From Micromonospora antibiotica (lineage in GTDB: Bacteria; Actinomycetota; Actinomycetes; Mycobacteriales; Micromonosporaceae), in contig NZ_JAGFWR010000005.1 of assembly GCF_017599305.1 (NCBI RefSeq), positions 248,001 through 312,000 of the forward strand: 64,000 nucleotides of DNA, read 5' to 3'. The notes beneath the pieces were generated by a model that worked only from the letters and a program-made list of their open reading frames with translations, searched no databases and was not told the origin of the DNA. Positions 25,573 through 34,606 of the stretch are shown piece by piece. The first letter of the stretch is position 1. Every line of letters begins with the position of its first letter. A program made the position numbers and the translations under genes.

Positions 25573-25602
25573 TCCGACCGAGCGGCAGGCCCGGTGATCA
25601 AT

Positions 25603-25650
25603 GGACCCGAGACTCTAGGTAGGACGGCAGATCAACCGAGAGTCGGGTCC
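25603..25650. terminator. Candidate hairpin terminator after the EcsC remnant
   Basis: GGACCCGA(GA)CTCT pairs with AGAGTCGGGTCC across about 22 nt, a 12-bp stem with a two-base bulge and no U tract. The rest of 25573-25966 shows no gene. Confidence 0.35.
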
Positions 25651-25966
25651 CCGACCGGGAGTCCCGCCATGCTGTCCTACCCCGCCGTGATCCCGTTGTC
25701 CGACTGGGCAACCGGATCAGCTCGCCGAGCCCCATCCGTGGCACCACCGGCCAGCAGCGTACGGCCCGCTGTAGAAAGCTGAGCCCGGTCCGCCAGGTGC
25801 TGCTCGTCCTGGCTGTATCGAGCAACGGCGCCGCTTTTCGGCCGCAACTGTCGCATCGGCAGAAAGTGACCAACCGGGCACATGCGAACACCCGCGTCCG
25901 TGGCGAGCGCCCGATCGCCGATGGATGCGACTCATTGAGATTAAAGAACGCGTAGCGCGACGCAAC

Positions 25967-26641
25967 TCAGCCTCGTCGCTGCGGTGGAATCGGTGGTCGC
26001 CGGCGCGGCATCAAGTCGAGCGGTCCTCTAATGTACTCACCCGGGTCAATTCCATCTCTCTGCAGCTCCAGGAAGCCGTTGGCGAGCTGCCTTGCGGACG
26101 CTCGCTCTTCGGCAACGAGATGTCGAGCCAGATCGACTAGGGTTGCGGCCGACACTCCTAGTTGCTTGGCGACCCGACGGGCGTCGTTATCGTGGGAAAG
26201 AAGGGTGTGGTCGTAGCGGCTCGCGTGCAGCAGGCATTGAGCCTCACCCAGGTGCTCTCTTGGATCGGACGAGACGGCCTGACCAGGCCGTCGCTTGCTT
26301 GCCGCTAGAGCCTTTAGGCTGTCCCAAATCGGAGTGAGGTCTTGGTCATCGGCGGCCGTAAAGGAAATGGTGGCAGTCAGCCAGGACGCTCCCCTTCCGC
26401 TGTATGCTCTCGCCGCCAGAGCTACAGGGCCTGAGCCTCTTGACTGATGCGCAAGCTCGGCGCGAACCGCCTCTACCCAGTGAGTCTTGCCATGACAGCG
26501 AGCCGTGACGATATCGCGGAGCAGCCTGCCTGCCCTCGCCCCTAAGCAAAGCAAAGGCCCCGTGTCTGCTACGTAATTCGTGTCGGCGCCAAGGTCAGGA
26601 GCATGCCGGGAGATAGCCTGACCTTGACTCACCGCTGACAC
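25967..26641 (-). CDS. PIN-domain protein, last gene of the methyltransferase/GHKL/receiver operon
   Basis: A 224-aa protein. The PIN-type acidic residues are seen as Asp26 in YVADTGPLL, Glu in HLGEAQCLL (about 132) and Asp in LLSHDNDARRV (about 149-151), followed by a helical C terminus with GVSAATLVDLARHLV. PIN domains are Mg-dependent ribonucleases, often toxins or defence effectors. It starts at GTG 26641, overlapping the receiver gene by 13 nt, so production is coupled. No separate antitoxin gene is adjacent; the preceding receiver-domain protein is the natural candidate for controlling it. Residues 190-224 are basic and Pro-rich. Confidence 0.7.
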   Translation of the reverse strand: MSAVSQGQAISRHAPDLGADTNYVADTGPLLCLGARAGRLLRDIVTARCHGKTHWVEAVRAELAHQSRGSGPVALAARAYSGRGASWLTATISFTAADDQDLTPIWDSLKALAASKRRPGQAVSSDPREHLGEAQCLLHASRYDHTLLSHDNDARRVAKQLGVSAATLVDLARHLVAEERASARQLANGFLELQRDGIDPGEYIRGPLDLMPRRRPPIPPQRRG

Positions 26642-27921
26642 GTCCCACCTTCTGGACGAATGGCCTTCGTAGGCAGGGTCTCCTCGTGAATAGGAGGACT
26701 ATACTGGCCCTCGTTCGGCGCGCCACTATCGTCTTGATGAATGCGCCAACGGTCGGTCGACACGACGAGAGCCAGCAGTTCCGGATCAACATATTCTCCG
26801 GTCAGGACATCCCGTGCCGCCCAAGCGTCGTCGGCGTAGGGCGGCCAGTCGTCGGGCTGTAGACGGACAGCCGAGGCCGCGCTGAGGGGAACAGATAGCG
26901 AAGAATAGTCGGCTTTGACTCCGACGACAGGGTCTTCGACCTTGATCGCTTTGAGAGGGCGGCCGTGCGAAGCTGCCGCCGCGGCCGCGATGGCCTGGAT
27001 GTGGTCCGAGCCGTTCTCGGGGTTAGCCTCCAGCAGTTGTTCCACGAGATGGCTCAATCCTGCCCGCCACCACCTCTCGCCGAGAAATTCGCCGAGCGGA
27101 CCACCGTATCTCAACTCATCGAGCCGTACAGCAAGCGGACTTTCGCTGCTCAGGACATCCTCGATGGAGGCCATGTCGAGTCCTAGCGTTACCGCCAAGT
27201 GTGTCCGGTCGAGTAGAAACGTGGGGAAGGGAAGGATCCTCTGCAGGAACCACCGCAGCCAAGCTAAGCCGGCGGTCCTCTCTGCGACAACATGTTGGGG
27301 CGGCCGGCACTGTTCAATCTGCCAGCGGGCGTCCTCGGCCCAGGCAACGTCGGGAAGTGCGAGCCAATGTAGACCGGGATCCTGGCTACCAGGACCCCAA
27401 TTCGCCGGCAACGTACTGGTGGCGCGAGCGACGGCAGCAACGCGACGGGCCGGCGACGGCATGTTGGGCAGCGGCTCTTCGCCCTTATTGAAAACCCATT
27501 CCAGATTGTACTGTCGAGCAAGGAGATACTCGCGCGCAGCCTTAGGGAGGCCGACGCCCAGCCTATCCAGCTCGCCTGTTCGAAGCATGATCGCTACTGG
27601 AGCGGGGCGTGACTGCGTATCGGAGCGAATACCTTCGACATGCGAGCGGAGTACAGCTGAGAGTGCGAGTCCGTCGGGCACACTAAGCGCGAGCGGAAGA
27701 CCGTGCTGATCACGACCCGGCCATGTGTCGAGATATTGATCCAACACCAGGGTTGTGGCCCTGTTTAGCAGCTCAGGTTCAAGATCATCCGGCTTGAGCG
27801 AGACGGCCTCGACTCCTTGATCACGGATAAGCTCGGCGAAGTCGTCCTGATCTTCATCATCGATGATGATCACCAAAGGTTCACGTGCACCATCGAAATT
27901 CGCAGGGAGGGGTTTAGTCAT
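26629..27921 (-). CDS. Receiver-domain (response-regulator-like) protein of unknown output
   Basis: A 430-aa protein. Residues 15-150 form a CheY-like receiver with all key positions: acidic pair Asp21-Asp22 (VIIIDDED), phospho-acceptor Asp61 (LVLDQYL), Thr115 (IMLRTGEL) and Lys146 (VFNKGEE). The long beta3-beta4 connection is unusual. Residues 160-430 match no output domain I know; they are Trp- and Pro-rich (GLHWLALPDVAWAEDARWQI, ERWWRAGLSHLVEQLLEANP) and contain no HTH. ATG 27921 overlaps the upstream stop as ATGA and has GGAG 6 nt before it. Inferred partner of the histidine-kinase-like module encoded just upstream; the large C-terminal domain may bind the PIN protein or the methyltransferase. 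Confidence 0.7.
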   Translation of the reverse strand: MTKPLPANFDGAREPLVIIIDDEDQDDFAELIRDQGVEAVSLKPDDLEPELLNRATTLVLDQYLDTWPGRDQHGLPLALSVPDGLALSAVLRSHVEGIRSDTQSRPAPVAIMLRTGELDRLGVGLPKAAREYLLARQYNLEWVFNKGEEPLPNMPSPARRVAAVARATSTLPANWGPGSQDPGLHWLALPDVAWAEDARWQIEQCRPPQHVVAERTAGLAWLRWFLQRILPFPTFLLDRTHLAVTLGLDMASIEDVLSSESPLAVRLDELRYGGPLGEFLGERWWRAGLSHLVEQLLEANPENGSDHIQAIAAAAAASHGRPLKAIKVEDPVVGVKADYSSLSVPLSAASAVRLQPDDWPPYADDAWAARDVLTGEYVDPELLALVVSTDRWRIHQDDSGAPNEGQYSPPIHEETLPTKAIRPEGGTCQR

Positions 27922-30380
27922 CGACGCTCCTGAGGGTCGGGGAGATCGACACGGATGCTAGTAGCATAGTCCGGCGGAGGCTGAACGAATTGAATAGAGC
28001 CTCGGTAATCCTCAACCAGCGCTCGGGTGATTGGTAGACCCAGCCCGAGCCCCTGGCCTAATACTTCATTGACCTCGACCGTCGTGCTTTCGAAGGGCAG
28101 GAACCAGCGCTCTGCATCCTCGAGGTCAATGGCCGTGCCGGTGTTGTGGATAAAGATCGTGGCACCTCGGACGCCAAGCGGTTTTCCGGTGATGTGGACA
28201 ACGCCTGGCGATCCCGCGTTCTTGACGGCGTTAGTGAGCAAGTTGGTGAGCATCACGCCGACTTCTGCAGGAAACATAGGGGGTGTCTTCAGATCTGCCG
28301 GCAGAGCATCCTCGATTGTCACCTCCAGACGCACAACTTGATCAGCAAGGAGCCTGCGTACGACATCAAGCCGGTCGGTTACGAGCACCCGTGATCGCCT
28401 ACGGCGAGGATCGGCCACGAGAACGTCTGTAAGGTAGCTGCTCTGCCGAGCCAGGGTATGAGTCAAATCATCGAGCGCGCGGATAACGCGCCGTACGCGT
28501 GCGGCTTGTTGCCGGCTGAGCCCTGGATCTGAGGCGAGCGGATCAAGCAGCTCCTTTACGGTCCGCGATTGCCCCAGCATTCCATTAATATCATGCACGA
28601 AAGCCCCGAGCTGAAGGCCGACGCTGGCGAGTATTCGAAGCTCCGGCTGGACTTCACGCAGGCGAACAAGTTCGGACTCGGCCACCTCGAATCCCGCGGC
28701 AATTGCTTCCGCTGTCACGGCATCTAGCACGGGAGTCGTTGCCGTTCGCAGCGCGGTCACTGCTCGATGCGCTTCCTCGACGACGCGCCTAAACCTTGCC
28801 GGGCGCACAGAGGGTTGCAGGGCGTCAGCGGACCGCGCCTCGGTTCGGGTATCGACTGTAGAGCCGGCTCCGCCGCTCCCGTCTTGCTCGTTCCTCTCGT
28901 TGGCCTGACTGTCCGATTTTGATCCAGGTTCCGCTTCGAGCTCTTGTGGGGCCGGCTCGTCCGGGTGGGTAGCTTGATGAGCAGGGTTCGGGAATGGCCT
29001 GCTGGTCTTCACTGCCGCATGCTGGGCGGCGGACTCGGCCTCCTGGCGTTGTCGCTGGCGTTCCCCGATGCGAAGAAGCACCGACCTGCGGACGCGTACG
29101 CTCAGGCGGATGCCAGTTTGAACCAGATCTACAAGAGCTTCGTATGCTGAGTCGGGAACGAACCCCTCTCGGTTAACCAGACTGCGGAGTCCCCCAGCAC
29201 CTTCTTCGGTCAGAAAAACAGCGCCAAAATAGCCCGTATTGCCGGTTGCAACAAGGCCTTCTTTTCGATCGACTTCGATTTGATCACTGGCCTCAGCGTC
29301 GATATCGATCGCGTAGAATCTTGGACCACCTCTATAGTCACGGTCGATACCGAGCCAGTCATCGCCATACTCTCCGTACGGCAAAACCCTAAAGCCCTCT
29401 AAATACACTCGCACACCGCTGGTGGAGCGTACGAAACCGGATAGCGGACCGCGTCGGGTGCTCGCGTTCGGCATCGTCAGAACGCGAGCCTGAAAGCGCG
29501 GGCGACCTACTAGCGAGGCTCTTCTCTGAAATCGGTATGTCTGAGCCTCCGGTTCAGCCTCCGCATACCGGCGCAGAGGAGTAATCTGGTATTGGACCTC
29601 TTCCGTTGTAGCGTCGATCTCCAACAGCCATTCAAAATCATCTCCGGCACGCTGCCATAGATCATCACCTATGTCAAGGTCCCCGGTGAGTCGTACACGA
29701 AACCCAGGATCCCTATCGTGGCCCGTATCCCGCACAATTGGGTGCCGGATTAGTGGTGGAGATGCGGGGGCGGCAGACAGCCACGCGGGATCGGTCAGGG
29801 CGCGTGGAGGCTGCGCAGACCTCAATTCCGTAACGAACGTAGCCAACTGCCGGTCAGTCCAGGAGCTCCGCAATCGCCGAAGCTCCAACGCCGTCCCATG
29901 CGCCACGCCGGGAGAAGACGGCAAACCTACAACATTCAGCCCTTCAGCAAGATCATCCAGGTTCTCCTGCTTCTCGATGAGGTCCCAGTCCAAGACAGCT
30001 CGGACTCCGACAGAATCCGGTTCCCCCCGCTGCTGATCGTCTTTGATCCGAGGAACACTCGTGACACCCAGCCAGGCCGCAAGCTTGTGCGCCGCCAACC
30101 GGCCGATGCCCTTCTGGCCCGTATAGCGGCGACGATAGTTCGGCGACCGCCTGTCGTCCGCTTCCTTCACGCGACTAGCGATACGCAGGAAGGCCGACTC
30201 GAACCGCTGCCGCGACATGCCATTTCCATCGTCTACGACCCGCAGAACTGCCCCTGACTTCCCAAGGTCAACCGCCTCAACGGTCACCTGCGATGCATCA
30301 GCATCGTAGGCGTTCTTAATAAGTTCGAGGAGTGCGGTACTTTCGCGACCGACGAGCAGTTCGCCGAGTTCGCGCAGCAA
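27918..30380 (-). CDS. Double-GHKL protein: Hsp90-like ATPase fused to a histidine-kinase-like module
   Basis: A protein of about 820 aa. The N-terminal GHKL module has the N box ELIKNAYDAD (19-28), G1 VVDDGNGM (about 52-60) and lid GQKGIGRLAAHK (about 92). It is followed by an S5/middle-like region (to about 430) and a Gln/Glu/Ser-rich linker. The second module has an H box LQLGAFVHDINGM (His near 593), N box LLTNAVKNAG (about 715), FLPFES and G box GQGLGLGLPITR (about 775), which is a full cytoplasmic histidine kinase. No membrane segment or PAS domain is present. TTG 30380 is the first standard start. An upstream in-frame ACG (30407), 9 nt after GGGAGG, would add GFSFDTH, which looks homologous to relatives. 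The downstream receiver is its likely phospho-acceptor. Confidence 0.78.
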   Translation of the reverse strand: MLRELGELLVGRESTALLELIKNAYDADASQVTVEAVDLGKSGAVLRVVDDGNGMSRQRFESAFLRIASRVKEADDRRSPNYRRRYTGQKGIGRLAAHKLAAWLGVTSVPRIKDDQQRGEPDSVGVRAVLDWDLIEKQENLDDLAEGLNVVGLPSSPGVAHGTALELRRLRSSWTDRQLATFVTELRSAQPPRALTDPAWLSAAPASPPLIRHPIVRDTGHDRDPGFRVRLTGDLDIGDDLWQRAGDDFEWLLEIDATTEEVQYQITPLRRYAEAEPEAQTYRFQRRASLVGRPRFQARVLTMPNASTRRGPLSGFVRSTSGVRVYLEGFRVLPYGEYGDDWLGIDRDYRGGPRFYAIDIDAEASDQIEVDRKEGLVATGNTGYFGAVFLTEEGAGGLRSLVNREGFVPDSAYEALVDLVQTGIRLSVRVRRSVLLRIGERQRQRQEAESAAQHAAVKTSRPFPNPAHQATHPDEPAPQELEAEPGSKSDSQANERNEQDGSGGAGSTVDTRTEARSADALQPSVRPARFRRVVEEAHRAVTALRTATTPVLDAVTAEAIAAGFEVAESELVRLREVQPELRILASVGLQLGAFVHDINGMLGQSRTVKELLDPLASDPGLSRQQAARVRRVIRALDDLTHTLARQSSYLTDVLVADPRRRRSRVLVTDRLDVVRRLLADQVVRLEVTIEDALPADLKTPPMFPAEVGVMLTNLLTNAVKNAGSPGVVHITGKPLGVRGATIFIHNTGTAIDLEDAERWFLPFESTTVEVNEVLGQGLGLGLPITRALVEDYRGSIQFVQPPPDYATSIRVDLPDPQERR

Positions 30381-30468
30381 GTGCGTGTCGAAGCTGAATC
30401 CAGCCGTGGCCGCTCACCTCCCGGGTTAGTTGAGAGTCACGCTACCAAGATCGCAAAGGCAGCATAGT

Positions 30469-32244
30469 TCAGCTATGAGGGGTCTCCAACCCCTGTGGCA
30501 CCCTCAGCCAACGAAGCGACTTAGGTTCGATCTTGAGCGACCCTCCGTGGTAGTGACGTGCAAGCTCCGCAAGCGGCCGCTGGCCATCCTCTGAGCGTAG
30601 CCAGCGGGCCAGGGCTTCCTTGCTCCAGGGCGCGTCCTCGCTCAAGTAGATTCCGTACAGGTTGTTGCTGGCCACGGCCGCCGCGTCGTTGATGATCACT
30701 CGGTGAAAAGGCTTACCTACGGGGACCAAGAACAAGTCCGGCGCTTGCACCGGTTCTACCTTGTACCAGTTTGTCGGCCGGTGGCTCGTCAAGTGTCTGG
30801 TATCGATGCCCAGTTCCCGGCCACGGTCGAGGTATGCCGCCACTCGCTCGTCGGTCTCCGCCAGCTCTGATCCGTTCAAATCCAAGAGCCAGCGGGGCAG
30901 GCCGGCAAGGCCGAGGGCGTCATGGGCTCGCACATCAAGGCGAACACCTGTGCAGTGGGCCGGCTTCACGAGTGCACGGCGCATACTATTGCTCGGCAGA
31001 CGGTGCTCGTCGCGTTGGGCATCTGAGACAAAGAAGAACTCACTCGCACCGGTAGCTACGCCGCGACGAATCTTCGCCACCTCCCCAAGCGCCACGGTGG
31101 CCAACACCGTGCGCGGCGCAGGACGACGAAGAAGACTGGTGAACGTAGCCGGACAGCTTCCGGTCCTGTCGGGCTCGACTGATCGCCCTGGAGCCACATC
31201 AGCTCGCGGGTCATCGGCAGGCAAGTCGATATGTTGGGCCACGAAGGGCTGGTCAACACGCTTTACCGGCCCTATGAGTAGTACCATTGCGGTTACCTGA
31301 GTCCCCGGAAAGACCTCTAGCTCGCTCGGGAAGAAGTGCGCCTCGACGCGCCTGCGGCGAGCTTCCCACAGCCATTGGCGTATCTCCCGGCCGTATCGGG
31401 CTTCGCACCAGGATGCTGGGAGAAGGAAACAGACTGCGTCCTTCGGGCCGAGCGCATTAAGGGTGGCGGCCAGAAAGTAAGCGGAAAGGCCAGCTAGCCC
31501 ACTCGTTATAAGATCCCCTGCAATCTTTCGCGCCGCTTGCTTATCCTTCTCCGTCATCCGCTGATGTCGCGTATACGGCGGATTTCCCAGAATTAGACGC
31601 GGACTTTCCAGCCCCGGCCATTCTTCCTGCAACCACGCGAGATAGTCGGCGGGGGCGAACGTTAATCTGCCTACTTTTGGCTGGCTCTTAGCCTCCCGCA
31701 CAGCAGCCCGCGCGGCAAGCAAGCCAAGCGTAACGACGTTAACGTCGACAGCCGTAACTGACGCCCGCCGCCAGGCTGAGAGCGCAGCCAAGGTAAATGC
31801 TCCAACACCCGCACCAGGATCAACCACGTATCGCGGAGGCCCCGCAAGCAATCGTCGTGATTGGTTGACCATGTACCGCACAATGGGTGCGGGTGTGAAG
31901 AAAGTGCCGAGCTGACGGCGATTTACGCCGCTGACTATATATTCATAGGCGATTGCAAGTACGTCTTCGTCACCTTTTTCTAGGGAGTCGCGCACCGCCG
32001 TTGCCACTGATTCATCCACGACGACGTCGGCATCTCTAGCCCAAGACGCGAGCGGCTCGGGCCACGCCTCGACCATCGACGGCGCTAGAACGCGGGCCAG
32101 AGCGCCGAGTGCGGCGAGGCGGCTCAGTTCGGGACCTTCGGCGCCCGGCACCCGATCAGGAGTTAGTGGAGCCGCTTGGCTCGCGTCCGCCCACCGGATG
32201 AGATCGATTGCTGACTGGGGAAGGTTACCAGGGAGGCGGCGCAT
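30469..32244 (-). CDS. N6-adenine DNA methyltransferase (Eco57I/TaqI-like gamma class)
   Basis: A 591-aa protein. An N-terminal helical region leads to TFFTPAPIVRYMV, SAM-binding motif I VVDPGAGVGAFTL (about 137-149) and catalytic motif IV LILGNPPYTRHQR (NPPY near 219). The C-terminal half (about 330-591) resembles a target-recognition domain (VAKIRRGVATGASEFFFVS). No PD-(D/E)xK or other nuclease motif is seen, so it is not an obvious type IIG enzyme. ATG 32244 has GGGAG upstream. It is the first gene of a four-gene operon, with an 88-nt gap to the GHKL gene and overlaps thereafter. Probably marks self DNA for the defence module, though an epigenetic role alone is possible. Confidence 0.82.
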   Translation of the reverse strand: MRRLPGNLPQSAIDLIRWADASQAAPLTPDRVPGAEGPELSRLAALGALARVLAPSMVEAWPEPLASWARDADVVVDESVATAVRDSLEKGDEDVLAIAYEYIVSGVNRRQLGTFFTPAPIVRYMVNQSRRLLAGPPRYVVDPGAGVGAFTLAALSAWRRASVTAVDVNVVTLGLLAARAAVREAKSQPKVGRLTFAPADYLAWLQEEWPGLESPRLILGNPPYTRHQRMTEKDKQAARKIAGDLITSGLAGLSAYFLAATLNALGPKDAVCFLLPASWCEARYGREIRQWLWEARRRRVEAHFFPSELEVFPGTQVTAMVLLIGPVKRVDQPFVAQHIDLPADDPRADVAPGRSVEPDRTGSCPATFTSLLRRPAPRTVLATVALGEVAKIRRGVATGASEFFFVSDAQRDEHRLPSNSMRRALVKPAHCTGVRLDVRAHDALGLAGLPRWLLDLNGSELAETDERVAAYLDRGRELGIDTRHLTSHRPTNWYKVEPVQAPDLFLVPVGKPFHRVIINDAAAVASNNLYGIYLSEDAPWSKEALARWLRSEDGQRPLAELARHYHGGSLKIEPKSLRWLRVPQGLETPHS

Positions 32245-32297
32245 GGGACTAGTCTCCCGTATTACGTAGTGTGAGCATCCCCATCCTCCATCCACAT

Positions 32298-32323
32298 GCT
32301 AGCAGCTAGACAATCGCTAGCAG
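32298..32323. repeat. Paired direct repeats upstream of the methyltransferase operon
   Basis: GCTAGCAG occurs at 32298-32305 and 32316-32323 (18-bp period), 54-80 nt upstream of the methyltransferase start, with a third partial copy (GCTAG) between. A repressor or autoregulatory site is possible. Confidence 0.35.
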
Positions 32324-32583
32324 GTCGAGACTTTCGTCGAGGGCGACCATAGTTGACCAAGTCCCGACCCGGGAGTCGCTGGCCGCAATGCGGCTTGCCC
32401 CTCCGCCGTAGCGACAGGCGTGGGCTGCTCGGCCACACCACCTACGACACGGACAGCGATGAGTGGATCCTGCCGCTCCGACCGCCGAACACTTATCAAC
32501 TTTTACCGACCGTCATGCTCTGAGGCTTGTCATTGATCGTCGCTTCTTGCCACTGGGCTGCATGAACGTCGCCGGATCACGGC

Positions 32584-32636
32584 CACTGCTTGTCACCGGT
32601 GGTCACGCCTAGAGGGAGTTTTCGGGTAAACGGGGG
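32584..32636 (+). repeat. Dispersed repeat, copy 3
   Basis: CACTGCTTGTCACC is identical to copy 1 and is followed by GTTTTCGGGTAAACGGGGG. A weaker half copy (TGATCGTCGCTTCTTGCCAC) precedes it at 32534. It marks the right side of the defence island. Confidence 0.5.
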
Positions 32637-33210
32637 CATGAGCCGGTGCCCCGTGTCCCTTGCGCCGAGGGAACGGGATGCTGGCACACCGGTTGGTGCA
32701 GCCGGGGCACCTCGGCCTACATGGCAAGGACTTGGCGCAAATCGCCGCCCCACCGGGTCGGGTCTGCAGCTGCCCAGCCGGCGGCAGCTCGGATGCGAAG
32801 CGTCAGCGAGGGGCGGGGACGCCACGGTGGCCACCGCCATGAACCAGGACGGGTCTTCTGCGCCGTAGGACTTCGCCAGCGGGTGTAGAACCGCCGACGT
32901 CATCGGAGACCCGGTCGGCACACTGGTGATGGTGCACAAGCCGCCCCGACCCCGATTCCGGCTCTCGTTGCTCGCGGAGGACTGCTCGCAGTCGTGCGCG
33001 TGCGTCCCCGTCCGCAACCCTCAGAAATCATTCAGCCGTTGCCGCCATAGTTGTGATCTTGCAGATCGCCGTCGTGGGCAATGCCCCGACCCCGAGGCCC
33101 GCGTCGGCTGCGATGCGGCGTAGGTGGACCTATTGGTCTCGGGTGATGCCGGGCAAGGGCTCGCGGAAGCCGAGGGCATCCCAAGCGGCATAACCGTCTT
33201 CGGCTCTGTC
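32637..33210. other. Stretch without a supportable gene
   Basis: Several open frames exist, but none has a ribosome site together with believable codon use or a recognisable product. A short GHLGLHGKDLAQIAA-like peptide suggests decayed coding sequence. This is consistent with island-border debris. Confidence 0.4.
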
Positions 33211-34443
33211 TCACATTCGTTTTACAGTCCCCTGCGCCGTGACGAACTCCGTCACAGACGCCGCCTTGCGGGCGTGGGGCTGCATACGGCGGGCCAGCCC
33301 GGCGAAGCGTAGAGAGAGCCTGCCGGAACGGATGTCGCCTGCTGCCTCCGTCGCTGCGAGCGCGACGCGACCGGCTTCGTCGAACTCGCCGGCATACAGC
33401 AGCGCTTCGGCCAGGCTGAGCTGGTCGAGGACGCGGTTGCGGGCCAGAGACACGCCGCGTAAGTCCAGGGCCTGGTTGAGGCGTTCGATGGCCGCGTCGG
33501 CGTACCGGTGGTTGGTACGGGCCAGGTCGGTGTAGGCGGCACCGGAGAGGCTGTAAAGCTCCGCTTCGGTGACGTGCTGCGCTGCCCAGTTTGGCGTACC
33601 CGTGTTGTCGACACGCGTGAACGCATCCTCGGCGTCGCCCACAGCACGACGCACCATGTCGGCGTCACCGACCTGCGCATACGCCCAGGCTCGGATGCAC
33701 GACTGGTTGGCGCGGTCGCCCGGGGTGAACAGGTCACCGGCTCGCTTTGCGGCTGCGTCCAGCAGCGACAGCGTCTTCTCGGGGCGGCGCAGTTCGATGT
33801 TGTGGCCCGCCATCCGGACCACGGTATGGCCGCCGAGCGCGGTGTTGCCGGCGGCGGTGGCGGCGGACAGGGCGAGCCAGGCGTGCTCGTCTGCACTGCG
33901 GTGGTCACCGATGTCGCGGGCGATGTAGGCGCCGAGCCCGGCGAGGTCGGCGATCGCGACGAGCAGCGCGGTTCGGACCTTCGGCTCGGAGGCAGCGGTG
34001 TGCATGGCGGCGGCCCGATCGAGCAACTGCGCGGCCGGCTTTTGAACGGCGGCTCCGCCGTGGCGGGACACCCAGCCTCGGTAGACGGCGGTGGTGTCGG
34101 TGATGTCGGTGACGTGGTCTATGCCGACTCTGCGGGGCGTTTCCGCCGAGGGGAGGGGCCAGCCGGCTACCGCCATGCCGGCCGCGCTGAGGGCCTGAAG
34201 TACCGTTCGCCGCCGCACGTCCTCACCGCCTTCCTGTTCTTCGCTCGCCAGGGCGAACAGTGCGCCGTTGGCACCGAGGGCCTGGTCGAGGCTGGCCGTC
34301 ATGTCCGGGCCGGGCCGTCGGTGGCCGTTCTCGACCTTGCTCAGGTACCCCTGGTCGCAGGGGACCAGCTCGGCGAGCTGGTGCAGGGAGAGGTTGGCTT
34401 CCAGCCTCCGGCGGCGCAGCTCGGTACGGAAATTGTCGCTCAC
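33211..34443 (-). CDS. XRE-family regulator with TPR-like C-terminal domain
   Basis: A 410-aa protein. The N-terminal helix-turn-helix (residues 5-60, LSLHQLAELVPCDQGYLSKV) is of the XRE/Cro type. A linker follows, then about 300 residues of helical repeats (DLAGLGAYIARDIGDHRSAD, YAQVGDADMVRRAVGDAEDA, LSLAEALLYAGEFDEAGRVA) as in TPR-bearing actinobacterial regulators that respond to a peptide or small ligand. GTG 34443 has AAGGAG about 9 nt upstream; the in-frame ATG at 34482 does not. It is divergent from the pterin gene cluster beginning at 34607, which it probably controls. Confidence 0.85.
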   Translation of the reverse strand: MSDNFRTELRRRRLEANLSLHQLAELVPCDQGYLSKVENGHRRPGPDMTASLDQALGANGALFALASEEQEGGEDVRRRTVLQALSAAGMAVAGWPLPSAETPRRVGIDHVTDITDTTAVYRGWVSRHGGAAVQKPAAQLLDRAAAMHTAASEPKVRTALLVAIADLAGLGAYIARDIGDHRSADEHAWLALSAATAAGNTALGGHTVVRMAGHNIELRRPEKTLSLLDAAAKRAGDLFTPGDRANQSCIRAWAYAQVGDADMVRRAVGDAEDAFTRVDNTGTPNWAAQHVTEAELYSLSGAAYTDLARTNHRYADAAIERLNQALDLRGVSLARNRVLDQLSLAEALLYAGEFDEAGRVALAATEAAGDIRSGRLSLRFAGLARRMQPHARKAASVTEFVTAQGTVKRM

Positions 34444-34606
34444 GGTGCTTCGCTCCTTGGCGATATGCCTCGCTGCTGGCATGGGGCAACCCCGTGGGGA
34501 TCTGATCGCGCACTCGTACGGTCAATCTACACAGCCCGCTACACCCTGATTGCCTCATGTGACCGCGGGGTGGATGGGGTGAACGGTCTCGACCCGGGAG
34601 TGCAGA

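Noticed and set aside
30469-32244. A complete restriction-modification system
   Set aside because: The methyltransferase has no fused nuclease motif, and no restriction endonuclease is adjacent. The PIN protein is an RNase-type fold.
32577-33017. 146-aa minus-strand frame upstream of the methyltransferase
   Set aside because: Low-complexity content, no ribosome site, and it spans the dispersed repeat.
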